Shown here: piece after piece, positions 1 through 8,158 of the stretch
Layout of the letters: each line of letters begins with the position of its first letter
Position numbering within the stretch: position 1 is the stretch's first letter
Assembly: GCA_016717115.1 (NCBI GenBank)
Contig: JADKGE010000013.1
Span: 1-64,000, forward strand
Reading direction: 5' to 3'
Origin: Actinomycetota bacterium
Lineage (GTDB): Bacteria; Actinomycetota; Actinomycetes; S36-B12
DNA: 64,000 bases
Notes under the pieces: generated by a model
What the model was told of the DNA's origin: nothing
What the model saw: the letters and a program-made list of their open reading frames with translations, nothing else
Databases searched by the model: none
Made by a program: the position numbers and the translations under genes

Positions 1-2
1 AC

Positions 3-827
3 CGGGTTTCGGTCTTCAACGATGACCTTCGCGCCGCCGTCACCGCCCGCCTGTCGATCGAGACCGACCTGCGGCATGCCCTGGAACGAGGCCAGCTGGC
101 GGTGTGGTATCAGCCCGAGGTGGACCTGACGACCGGATCGGTGATCGCGGTCGAGGCACTGCTCCGCTGGCATCACCCGGACGGCGAGGTGTGGACCGCC
201 GACCGGTTCGTCGACGTCGCCGAGGAGACCGGACTGATCCTCGACATCGGCGACTGGGTGCTGCGGCAGGCCTGCGCGCAGGCCGCGATCTGGGTCGCCG
301 CCCGCCCAGACCGACCGGTACTCATGCGGGTCAACGCTGCCGCACTGCAACTCGCCGAGACCGGGCTGCTGACCGTCCTCGACGATGCCCTGGCCGTCAG
401 CGGCCTGGACCCGACACTGCTGTGCGTGGAGATCACCGAGACCACCCTGCTGCGCGAGACCGCCACCACCCGCGACAACCTCAGCGGCATCCATGACCGG
501 GGCATCGCCTTGGCCATCGACGACTTCGGCACGGGCTACGCCTCCCTGACGTACCTGAACGCCTACCCCATCGACCTCCTCAAGATCGACCGCACCTTCA
601 TCACCGACACGACCGCCCCCGACCACGACCACCGGCTCGTCGCCGGCATCATCGCCCTAGCCCACACCCTCGGCATCGCCGTCACCGCCGAGGGCGTCGA
701 GAACCCTGAGCAGGCCACCCACCTGCGCGACATGGGCTGCCCCTCGGCGCAGGGCTGGCTGTACTCCCAGGCCCTGCCCCCCGACGAGATCACCCCCCTC
801 TTGAACCACACCTACCCGCACGTGTGA
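3..827 (+). CDS. C-terminal part of a GGDEF-EAL cyclic di-GMP phosphodiesterase (5' end outside window)
   Basis: The frame is open from the window edge and ends at 827, so the N-terminus, including most of a GGDEF domain, is missing. The first residues (VSVFND, then ETDLRHALERGQL) are the usual GGDEF-to-EAL linker. A full EAL domain follows, with the metal and catalytic signature residues visible: VEALLRW, the Asn of RVNAAALQL, CVEITET, DDFGTGY, LKIDRTF and AEGVE. Because all are present, active hydrolysis of cyclic di-GMP is predicted. The EAL domain closely resembles that of the protein at 5171-7990, so the two are paralogues. Whether the GGDEF half is active cannot be judged here. Confidence 0.93.
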   Translation, partial: RVSVFNDDLRAAVTARLSIETDLRHALERGQLAVWYQPEVDLTTGSVIAVEALLRWHHPDGEVWTADRFVDVAEETGLILDIGDWVLRQACAQAAIWVAARPDRPVLMRVNAAALQLAETGLLTVLDDALAVSGLDPTLLCVEITETTLLRETATTRDNLSGIHDRGIALAIDDFGTGYASLTYLNAYPIDLLKIDRTFITDTTAPDHDHRLVAGIIALAHTLGIAVTAEGVENPEQATHLRDMGCPSAQGWLYSQALPPDEITPLLNHTYPHV

Positions 828-967
828 TCCGACATGGGTGTAGGCGGCAACCGCAGCCCCGGACGAGCAAGAGGGTTCCCGCCGCGTGCGACGACAGGGG
901 CCACTGGGACAGTCGACACACCCCCGGATCCACCGTGGCCACGTCGATCCCGTGGCGGCGTTGCCAA

Positions 968-1469
968 GTACCGAACTGCGGGCTCCCGATGGTGACGGTG
1001 GTGCCGCCCAACGGTGCCCGGCGGGATAGATGTAGACCTCGGCGCCACCACCCGGCGACATCGCCATCTCGACGGCGAGGGATGTACCCGGGGTGACCAC
1101 GACCGCGTCGGTCTTGCCGTTGACGCTTATTCGGAAGGAGACCTTCACGGGGGCACTGCCGACCGTGACGGCGAACGTCGTCCGGAACCGCGTCCAATTC
1201 TCCCCAGAACGCTTCTACAGCGTCACGGCCCGATCGGGTCTTTCCGGGGTCGCTGTCAAGGCCAGAGCCACACTCCCGAAGCCCTGCACCGACTTTGACG
1301 ATGTGGCGATCCGAAGCTCGGAACGCCCCTTCTCCACCGAGACCGAGGCAGTTGCTTGGTCGGCTCCGCTGCCACCGTCGAACGGCACCGACACCGTCGG
1401 TGGCATCAGCATTCCCGCCCCCACCAGGCAGATCGCCGTTGCCGAAATCACTCGAGAACGCATGGACAT
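968..1469 (-). pseudogene. Degraded, internally deleted copy of the secreted Ig-like protein at 13480-14391
   Basis: Translation from ATG 1469 gives MSMRSRVIS and a signal peptide closely matching the intact paralogue at 13480-14391. The match runs through GFGSVALALTATPERPDRA. At the next Trp codon the copy carries TAG. A few codons later the sequence jumps in frame from the EWTK region of the paralogue to its FRTTFAVT region, so roughly 115 residues are missing. The C-terminal part (VVVTPGTSLA, AEVYIYPAG) is preserved. One base is then lost in the GGGACACCG stretch, which throws the last residues out of frame. One nonsense codon, one deletion and one frameshift make function very unlikely. 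Confidence 0.85.
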
Positions 1470-1705
1470 CACCAGCCCCCTTCATCCACCCGATCGTCCC
1501 CCCACCTCCCCCCACGGCCGAGTCGGATGCGCGGCGAGAAGCCGCCCGGAAGTAGCCATTGAGAATCGGGATCTGCCACCTCGCAATCGACTCGCTCACG
1601 GTTTCGGGTCGGACCGGCTATACCCGTCCCAGCGTTTGGTTGCGCAGCCGTTGGATTGGATCGTGAGTGACAGGAACACCCCTCGTTCCTGAGAAGGTGA
1701 TTGCG

Positions 1706-2785
1706 ATGCTGTGCCGTAGAAACGTGTGCGTGTCGGGAATCTCCACTGATGTGAACGGGCGGCGGCCATCGGACCGAGGGGCGACGGTGGTCGAGTACGG
1801 GCTGGTTATTGCCGTGATCGCGGTCGTGGCCATGGCCGCCGTCTCGTTCCTGGGTTCGCGGACGAGTGCGAGCATGTCGAGCGCTGGGGCCGCCTTGGAC
1901 CTGTCGAGTCTGCGGGCGGCTCCCGCCGCCCCTCTCGCCGCGACGGGTGCCCCTGCCGGTCCCGTCGACGTCACAGCGCCAGTGACAGCCCCGGCAGACG
2001 TGATCCCCGCCACCGTCGTGGATACCGGAACGGCGGCGGACGCAGGTGCGGTGGGCGCTGAAGCCGTCGCAGCGGCGATGGCCACTGAACCGCGACCGCC
2101 CGAACCAGCCACGAGTACTGAAGCGGCAGCCAGCGCCGGCGCGGTCGATGCTGCCGGCACGGCCGAGAATCCGGCGGACATTGCCGCCACGTCGCTCCTC
2201 GCCGGCGACTGGAAGCAGGTGGCCGGCGCGAAAGGCACTGCCACGCTTTCCGGCACGACGATCGTGACCACACCGGGCTCGGCGGCGATCGTCATGAATG
2301 CCGCCGCTTGGTCCGGCCCGGACATGACGGTGTCCACGACGGCTCAACTCGTTCGCCCGGACCCGAAGACCATTGACGGCGGCTACGCCCTGTGGGTTCG
2401 CGCGACGACGAACAAGTATGGCCAAATCGAGTCGGGCTACACCTTCCAGGTGGATCCCGGGCTGGGCAGCAAGTTCGCCCTGCGGGTCTGGAACAACCAG
2501 AAGCAATCAGCACCCCTGGCCCTGGTGTCGTTCCCGGTCGGCTTCAACCCGGAGATCGCGGCAGTCGTATCCGTGTCCGTGATCGGGGACCGGCTCGTGG
2601 CCACCGTGAACGGCTCCATCATCGTGACGGTCGACAGTCTCAGTGCCGCGGTCGCTAAGCAGCCGCCCTTGATCATCAACGGGACGACGTACGTGACGAC
2701 ATGGACCCCGCCGGTTGGCACGGACTACGGCCTGCGAACGTGGGGATCCACTGGCATCTCCGCCAGCAGCACGACGATTCGCTGA
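1706..2785 (+). CDS. Flp/TadE-like type IVb pilin-like protein with a large C-terminal domain
   Basis: The start ATG 1706 has GAGAAGG eight bases upstream; an earlier in-frame ATG lacks this. A short basic leader ends in RGATVVEYGLVIAVIAVVAM, the Flp prepilin signature with the Glu-Tyr pair after the cleavage site, followed by one membrane helix. Ordinary Flp pilins are 50 to 80 residues. This one is about 359, with an Ala/Pro-rich spacer (about residues 70-160) and a roughly 180-residue beta-rich region ending in GLRTWGSTGISASSTTIR. That region looks like a laminin-G/concanavalin-type fold, which is inferred only. The next pilin starts 5 bp after this stop. It may be a minor pilin or tip protein. 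Confidence 0.8.
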   Translation: MLCRRNVCVSGISTDVNGRRPSDRGATVVEYGLVIAVIAVVAMAAVSFLGSRTSASMSSAGAALDLSSLRAAPAAPLAATGAPAGPVDVTAPVTAPADVIPATVVDTGTAADAGAVGAEAVAAAMATEPRPPEPATSTEAAASAGAVDAAGTAENPADIAATSLLAGDWKQVAGAKGTATLSGTTIVTTPGSAAIVMNAAAWSGPDMTVSTTAQLVRPDPKTIDGGYALWVRATTNKYGQIESGYTFQVDPGLGSKFALRVWNNQKQSAPLALVSFPVGFNPEIAAVVSVSVIGDRLVATVNGSIIVTVDSLSAAVAKQPPLIINGTTYVTTWTPPVGTDYGLRTWGSTGISASSTTIR

Positions 2786-2790
2786 CGGCC

Positions 2791-3258
2791 ATGAGAATCC
2801 TCAGCGCACGCCCCGCCAATGACCGTGGTGCCACCTCCATCGAGTACGGGCTGATCATCGGCTTCATCGGCATCGTCGTGATGACGAGCGTCACGCTGCT
2901 CGGCGCCCGAGTGGGAGGCACGTTCACCTCGGCCTACGACGCGCTGAATGGTTCCTCCGGAACAACGGCCGCGGCGGCCGCAGTGGCCTCCCTTCCCGAG
3001 TTGTCCGGCACAACGGTCATGCGCACAAGCGCGACCTTGACGTTCGCGGTGATCCCCGCCGGCCTTGTCACCGCGGGCGCCACCCTGGACCGCAACAGCG
3101 TCACGGTGGCGTCGGGGGGAGGCGTCGTGGTCGGCAGAACGTTCGACGGCTACGTTCGCCTCGTCTCGCCGACGTCGCCCGGATCGACCGTGATCACCTT
3201 CGCCTACACGATGAATGGGCAAACCCAGACCGGGCGCCACACCGTCACCTACGCGTAG
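2791..3258 (+). CDS. Flp-type pilin-like protein with C-terminal extension
   Basis: The start ATG 2791 lies 5 bp after the preceding pilin-like gene, implying one transcript; the ribosome site is weak, so translational coupling is likely. The protein has about 155 residues. NDRGATSIEYGLIIGFIGIV is the Flp prepilin cleavage and hydrophobic signature. After the helix come an Ala-rich linker and a beta-rich segment of about 90 residues (from TSATLTFAVIPAG to TGRHTVTYA) that standard Flp pilins lack. It is probably exported and processed by a TadV-type prepilin peptidase encoded outside this window. No tad secretion genes are present here. Confidence 0.8.
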   Translation: MRILSARPANDRGATSIEYGLIIGFIGIVVMTSVTLLGARVGGTFTSAYDALNGSSGTTAAAAAVASLPELSGTTVMRTSATLTFAVIPAGLVTAGATLDRNSVTVASGGGVVVGRTFDGYVRLVSPTSPGSTVITFAYTMNGQTQTGRHTVTYA

Positions 3259-3326
3259 CCGGAGTCGCTGCTGCTGCGGCCGAACATGACATCCACGAGC
3301 TGGAGCGGGACTGGCGCCGTTGAGGC

Positions 3327-4961
3327 TCAGACCGGGGCGTGCCGAACGGTGATCTTGTCGCGGCCGGTCTCCTTGGATTCGTACAGGGCGCCGTCCGCCT
3401 GCTCGAGGGTGTCGTGGAACTCGGCGAGGCCGGCGTTGACGGCGCTGGCGATGCCCTCGCTGATGGTGACGCGCCCTTCGGGGGCCAGTCCGGTGAAGTC
3501 GATGTCCCGCACGGAGGTCCGGACGCGTTCGGCGATGGCGATGGCGGCGGCCTCGGCGGCGTCGGGCAGCACGATGAGGAATTCCTCGCCGCCGAGTCGG
3601 AAGACCCGGTCGCCGTCGCGGACACTGCCGGTCAGGACGTGGGCGACGCGAGTCAGCACGGTGTCGCCGGCGGCGTGCCCGAACGTGTCGTTGACGGCCT
3701 TGAAATGGTCCAGATCCAACGAGATCAGGGCATAGTCCCCCGACGGGCCCTGGTTCACCAGTGCGCGACGGTTCCCCAGCCCGGTGAGAGGGTCGGTGAG
3801 GGAAGCCTCAAGGTAGGCCGCGGATTGCTGGGACTGGACGAGATGGTCGAGGTACTCGTCGATGGCGGGGCGCACGGTCGAGGCCATGTCCGCCAGCATC
3901 CGCATGAGGTCCTCGTCGGGGGGCACGTCATCCATCGTGCGCAGGGACAGCAGCGCTGCCGGCGGACCGAGCAGGTCCACCGTCGGCCAGCGGGCGTCGG
4001 GGTCGCGGCGCAGCGGCTTGGCAAGCCCCTTGCCCCACATCGTCCAGCCCTGCTCGGGTACGTCGATGAACAGCGCGCAGTCACTCGCCTCGTCAGTGGC
4101 CGCCAGGATCGTGTTCATCGCTGCGACCAGGGAGGCGGGCTCGGCCGCGGTGAGCAGGGCCTCGGTGATGCGGACCTTCGCCTCGGAGATCCGCAGCAGC
4201 CGTTTGAGGTCGATGTCGGCGTCGGCGAGGGTGAACACGCCGCAGTCGATGCCCTTCAACGCGGTGAACGCGGCGTCGACGATCTCTCCCGGGATGATGT
4301 GACCGTGCTGCGGCGCGATCCGGGCGATATGCGGCCACCGCTGCTGAATCCGAATCAGGCCCGCGGTCAGCAGTTCGGTGCTGGGCATGTAGTGCTGATG
4401 GAAAGGCCTCGCGGCGTCGATGATGTAGTCCAGGTCGTGGCTGACGAGCACGTCGGAGTCGGGGACGAACCCGCCGAACAGGTCGGACGAGAACAGGGTC
4501 GCCGACCGGGTGTCGTAGGACACCATCGCGCCGGGGAAGTGCAGGTACGGAGTGAGCTGGAACTCCAAGTCGCGGCCCGGGCCCAACGGCACCCTCCAGC
4601 CGTGCTCCTCGACCAGGTAGTAGCCGAACCGGTGCCCGTAGTGCTTCAGCAGCGCCTGCGCCCGCCACTCCGTGACCGCCTGCACGTCCTCGCGGGTCAG
4701 CAGATCCGACAGGTCCCGCAGGCTCGCGGCGATGTCCGGATCGGGGTGGTGGCACACCAAGTACCCGATCGCCTCCACGTCGGCGATCTGCGCGACCTTG
4801 TCCAGCGTCGCGGCGATCGTCAACGGCGACCCCGGATCCAGCAGCACGCTCTCGGCCCCGTTGTCGATGAAGTAGGCGTGGCACTGGAACTGGTCGTTCT
4901 CCAGACGCGTCCCCACCCACCACACGCCCTCACCGATCAGGGCAGGTTCATCCTTGGCCAT
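3327..4961 (-). CDS. Metallo-beta-lactamase-fold (ODP/flavodiiron-like) sensor fused to a GGDEF diguanylate cyclase
   Basis: The start ATG 4961 has a perfect AGGAGG upstream and gives MAKDEPALIGEGVWWVGTR, 544 residues. Residues 1 to about 240 form an MBL fold of the flavodiiron/oxygen-binding di-iron type. They show HHPDPD near residue 90, YLHFPGAM, LFSSDLFGGF and APQHGHII, which correspond to metal-ligand regions of that family. The usual last His of the HxExDH motif is Ile. A GAF-like helical linker follows, then a GGDEF domain with DPLTGLGNRR, LDLDHFKAVND, GGEEF at 457-461 and an intact RxxD inhibitory site. It probably synthesises cyclic di-GMP in response to oxygen or redox state. A frameshifted paralogue lies at 14579-16212. 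Confidence 0.88.
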   Translation of the reverse strand: MAKDEPALIGEGVWWVGTRLENDQFQCHAYFIDNGAESVLLDPGSPLTIAATLDKVAQIADVEAIGYLVCHHPDPDIAASLRDLSDLLTREDVQAVTEWRAQALLKHYGHRFGYYLVEEHGWRVPLGPGRDLEFQLTPYLHFPGAMVSYDTRSATLFSSDLFGGFVPDSDVLVSHDLDYIIDAARPFHQHYMPSTELLTAGLIRIQQRWPHIARIAPQHGHIIPGEIVDAAFTALKGIDCGVFTLADADIDLKRLLRISEAKVRITEALLTAAEPASLVAAMNTILAATDEASDCALFIDVPEQGWTMWGKGLAKPLRRDPDARWPTVDLLGPPAALLSLRTMDDVPPDEDLMRMLADMASTVRPAIDEYLDHLVQSQQSAAYLEASLTDPLTGLGNRRALVNQGPSGDYALISLDLDHFKAVNDTFGHAAGDTVLTRVAHVLTGSVRDGDRVFRLGGEEFLIVLPDAAEAAAIAIAERVRTSVRDIDFTGLAPEGRVTISEGIASAVNAGLAEFHDTLEQADGALYESKETGRDKITVRHAPV

Positions 4962-5019
4962 GATCGCCTCCTGCGTGCATCGCTTCCCCGAACGAAGCGT
5001 CCAGGTTTGCGGTTGCCAA

Positions 5020-5031
5020 TCACATGCTAGG
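5020..5031 (-). promoter_or_regulatory. Conserved upstream element with possible -10 box of the MBL-GGDEF gene
   Basis: Reading away from the MBL-GGDEF start, the 12-mer CCTAGCATGTGA lies about 60 bases upstream. It is exactly conserved upstream of the paralogue (16271-16282), although the surrounding leader has diverged. TAGCAT fits an actinobacterial -10 box. I see no convincing -35 hexamer at 16-18 bp, so promoter function is inferred from conservation. Confidence 0.35.
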
Positions 5032-5170
5032 CGGGATGGCAAGGGGATCGAGGTCGTTCGCCTCGTCATGGCCCCCGGACGTGCGCCGCGGCATCCACCG
5101 GGACGTGGCTGGCGTCCGCCCCTACTCTGGGAAGGATCGGTTCGAAGGTCCTTCGCCGGAGGAGCGCCCA

Positions 5171-7990
5171 GTGGACGATGTGCGAAGCGGTCACGACGCC
5201 GCTCTCGATCGAGCGAACCGCGCGTTGTGGGACCTGTCCCCCGACATGTTGGCGGTCGCCCGCCTCGATGGGGCGTTCGTCGCAGTGGACGCCGCCTGGT
5301 CACTCGTCCTGGGGTACTCGGCTGACGAGTTGACCTCACGGCCTTTCTGCGAGTTTGTCGTCCCCGCGGACCGATCGTCAGTGGATGAGGCCGTGGTCAG
5401 TCTAGGAATACGCGGGCATGGGGTGGCGACTTTGGACTGTCAGGTCAAGTGCGCCGATGGCGGGCTTCGCCACCTCGTCCTGGTGTGGAAGCTCGCCGAC
5501 GACGGCGCTGAGGCCTACGTCCTGGGCCGGGACGTCACCGACCTCAAGACCGTGGAACGCGAGAGGAACCGGGCGGCCCGCTACTCGCGCAGCCTGATTG
5601 AGGCGAGCCTGGATCCACTGGTCACCATCAGCGCTCTGGGCATCATCATGGACGTCAACGCCGCCACCGAGGAAGTGACCGGCGTACCCCGCGACACCCT
5701 CATCGGCAGCGACTTCTCCAGCTACTTCACCGAACCCGATCAGGCCCGCGCCGGCTACCAGCTCGTGTTCTCGCAAGGCACAGTCACCGACTACCCCCTC
5801 GCCATCCACCACACATCCGGAGCCATCACCGACGTCCTGTACAACGCCACCGTCTACACCGACGAGAACGGGGACGTCGCCGGCGTCTTCGCCGCCGCCC
5901 GCGACATCACCGACCTCAAACGGGCTGAGGGCGAGATCGTTCGGGCCGCCCGCTATTCACGCAGCCTGCTCGAGGCGAGCCTGGATCCACTGGTCACGAT
6001 CAGCGCGCTCGGCATCATCATGGACGTCAACGCGGCCACCGAGACCGTCACCGGGGTGCACCGCGACACCCTCATCGGCAGCGACTTCTCCAGCTACTTC
6101 ACCGAACCCGATCAGGCCCGCGCCGGCTACCAACTCGTCTTCTCCCAGGGCCACGTCACCGACTACCCCCTCGCCATCCGCCACACATCCGGGACCATCA
6201 CCGACGTCCTGTACAACGCCACCGTCTACACCGACGAGAACGGGGACGTCGCCGGCGTCTTCGCCGCCGCCCGCGACATCACCGACCTCAAGAACGCACA
6301 AACCGCCCTCGCAGCCGAAGCGCAACTGCGCCTGGGAATGGACAACTCGGCCATCGGCATGTGCATCGTGTCTCGGGAGGGTCGCTTTCTGCGCGTGAAC
6401 CGCATCCTGTGCGGAATTCTTGAGCGTTCCGCAGAGGAGTTGGAATGCCTCAGTTGGGCCGACGTCACCCATCCCGACGACGTCGCCTCAGGTTCGGAAC
6501 TCGTTGTCGGACTCCTGACCCGTCAACGAGCCAGCTTTCGCACACGGAAGCGCTACCTAGCTCCCGATGGCCGCGTCATCTGGGCGGAGGTGTCCGTGGG
6601 TGTCCTGCCTCAAGCAGACGGCTCGGTCAGCCAGTTCCTCGCCCAAGTCGTGGACATCACCGAGCAAGTCACCGCCGAGAGCGAACTCGTCAATCTTGCC
6701 ACCCACGACCCCCTGACCGGCCTAGCGAACAGGGCAGCGCTGCGCGACGAGATCACCCGCGCGCTGAGCGCAGCGAGCCGATCGGGCCGACTGACCGCCG
6801 TGCTGATGATCGATCTCGACCGATTCAAGAACGTCAACGACTCCCTGGGCCACACCGTCGGGGATGAGCTCCTGCGCGCCGCTGCCGGCCGCATCGAAGC
6901 ATCGGTTCGCGGCGGTGACCTCGTCGCGCGTCCGGGCGGTGATGAGTTCGTCATCGTCATGCGCGACCTCGACAGCCCCAGCGAGGCCGTGCGGGCCGCC
7001 TGGCGCATCGTCACCGACCTGCGTGCGCCGTTCAAGACGACCGGCACCGAGCTGTCCGCGACCGCGAGCATCGGCGTCGCGCTCGCGGGCGAGGCCAGTG
7101 GTGCCGATGACTTGCTGCGCGAGGCCGATACCGCCATGTATCTCGCCAAGCGGGAAGGACGTGACCGGGTCACGGTGTTCAACGAAGAACTGCGCGTCGC
7201 TGCATCGTTCCGCCTGGCCACCGAGACCCACCTGCGTCACGCACTCGCAGAGAATCAACTTGAGGTCTGGTACCAGCCGGAAGTGAATCTGGCCACAGGC
7301 ACGCTCATCGCGGTGGAAGCCCTCCTGCGCTGGCGCCACCCCGACGGCGAGATCTACACGGCCGATCGCTTCATCGACATTGCTGAGGAGACCGGGATCA
7401 TCCTCGACATCGGGGACTGGGTGATTCGCTCGGCATGCACGCAAGCCGCCGCCTGGCAGGCGGCCCGGCCCGACAGGCCACTGACGGTGCGGTTCAACCT
7501 GTCCACCCTCCAAGTCGCAGAAGACGGTCTACTCGAGGCCATCGACGAAGCCATCTCCGCTAGTGGAGCCGATCCGCGTCGGCTCTGCGTCGAGATCACC
7601 GAAACCGCCCTGCTCCGCGAGACCGCTACGGCGCACACCAACCTTGTGGGCATCCGCCAACGAGGCATCAGCATCGCTATCGACGACTTCGGCACCGGCT
7701 ACGCCTCCCTCGCCTACCTCCGCGACTACCCCGTCGACGTCCTCAAGATCGACCGCAGCTTTGTCGCCGACATCACCATCAGCGACCAGAGCCGGCGCAT
7801 CGTCACCGGCATCATCGCTCTGTCCGACGCGCTAGGGATTTCGGTCACCGCGGAAGGAGTCGAAGACCACGAGCAGGCGATCATGCTGCGGGACGTCGGC
7901 TGCCCCGCCGCGCAGGGATACCTGTACTCCAAGGCCGTCCCGGCGGAAGACATCAGTCCCCTCCTCGACACCACGTTCCCTCACCCCTAG
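5171..7990 (+). CDS. Four-PAS GGDEF-EAL cyclic di-GMP signalling protein
   Basis: GTG 5171 is preferred because GGAGGAG lies 7 bases upstream; earlier in-frame ATGs overlap the divergent MBL-GGDEF leader. The product is about 939 residues. Domain order is PAS1 (about 15-120), PAS2 (134-250), PAS3 (258-375), PAS4 (385-505), GGDEF (about 510-670) and EAL (about 690-930). PAS2 and PAS3 are almost identical. The cyclase site GGDEF is at 589-593 with RGGD as an intact inhibitory site, and the EAL signature starts at 716. VEITET, DDFGTGY and LKIDRSF are present, so both domains look catalytically competent. No membrane segment is evident, so it is probably cytoplasmic. Confidence 0.93.
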   Translation: MDDVRSGHDAALDRANRALWDLSPDMLAVARLDGAFVAVDAAWSLVLGYSADELTSRPFCEFVVPADRSSVDEAVVSLGIRGHGVATLDCQVKCADGGLRHLVLVWKLADDGAEAYVLGRDVTDLKTVERERNRAARYSRSLIEASLDPLVTISALGIIMDVNAATEEVTGVPRDTLIGSDFSSYFTEPDQARAGYQLVFSQGTVTDYPLAIHHTSGAITDVLYNATVYTDENGDVAGVFAAARDITDLKRAEGEIVRAARYSRSLLEASLDPLVTISALGIIMDVNAATETVTGVHRDTLIGSDFSSYFTEPDQARAGYQLVFSQGHVTDYPLAIRHTSGTITDVLYNATVYTDENGDVAGVFAAARDITDLKNAQTALAAEAQLRLGMDNSAIGMCIVSREGRFLRVNRILCGILERSAEELECLSWADVTHPDDVASGSELVVGLLTRQRASFRTRKRYLAPDGRVIWAEVSVGVLPQADGSVSQFLAQVVDITEQVTAESELVNLATHDPLTGLANRAALRDEITRALSAASRSGRLTAVLMIDLDRFKNVNDSLGHTVGDELLRAAAGRIEASVRGGDLVARPGGDEFVIVMRDLDSPSEAVRAAWRIVTDLRAPFKTTGTELSATASIGVALAGEASGADDLLREADTAMYLAKREGRDRVTVFNEELRVAASFRLATETHLRHALAENQLEVWYQPEVNLATGTLIAVEALLRWRHPDGEIYTADRFIDIAEETGIILDIGDWVIRSACTQAAAWQAARPDRPLTVRFNLSTLQVAEDGLLEAIDEAISASGADPRRLCVEITETALLRETATAHTNLVGIRQRGISIAIDDFGTGYASLAYLRDYPVDVLKIDRSFVADITISDQSRRIVTGIIALSDALGISVTAEGVEDHEQAIMLRDVGCPAAQGYLYSKAVPAEDISPLLDTTFPHP
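5570..6293 (+). repeat. Tandem duplication of a PAS domain, period 372 bp
   Basis: Two adjacent 372-bp units begin at 5570 and 5942 and encode PAS2 and PAS3 of the surrounding gene. Long stretches are identical at the DNA level, including the part encoding DTLIGSDFSSYFTEPDQAR and the block encoding VYTDENGDVAGVFAAARD. Differences are few and scattered. Such similarity indicates a recent duplication or ongoing gene conversion. Confidence 0.93.
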
Positions 7991-8158
7991 ATCGCCAGGA
8001 ACTGCTCAAAGCCCATGCCACGGCTAGTCAACGCCGCTGTTTCGCGAAGGGTGGGTGACCGTGTGAGGATCGGTCAACGAGGAGCACCCGCATGGCCGCA
8101 TAGCCATGCGAAGTGGTCGTTCCCCTCGTGAGTGGGGGCAACTAGATTCGAATCCTGG

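Noticed and set aside
3339..5030. Long antisense open frame opposite the MBL-GGDEF gene (also opposite its copy at 14591-16126)
   Set aside because: It is a mirror of high-GC coding on the other strand; the composition is unnatural and the ODP/GGDEF motifs are on the minus strand.
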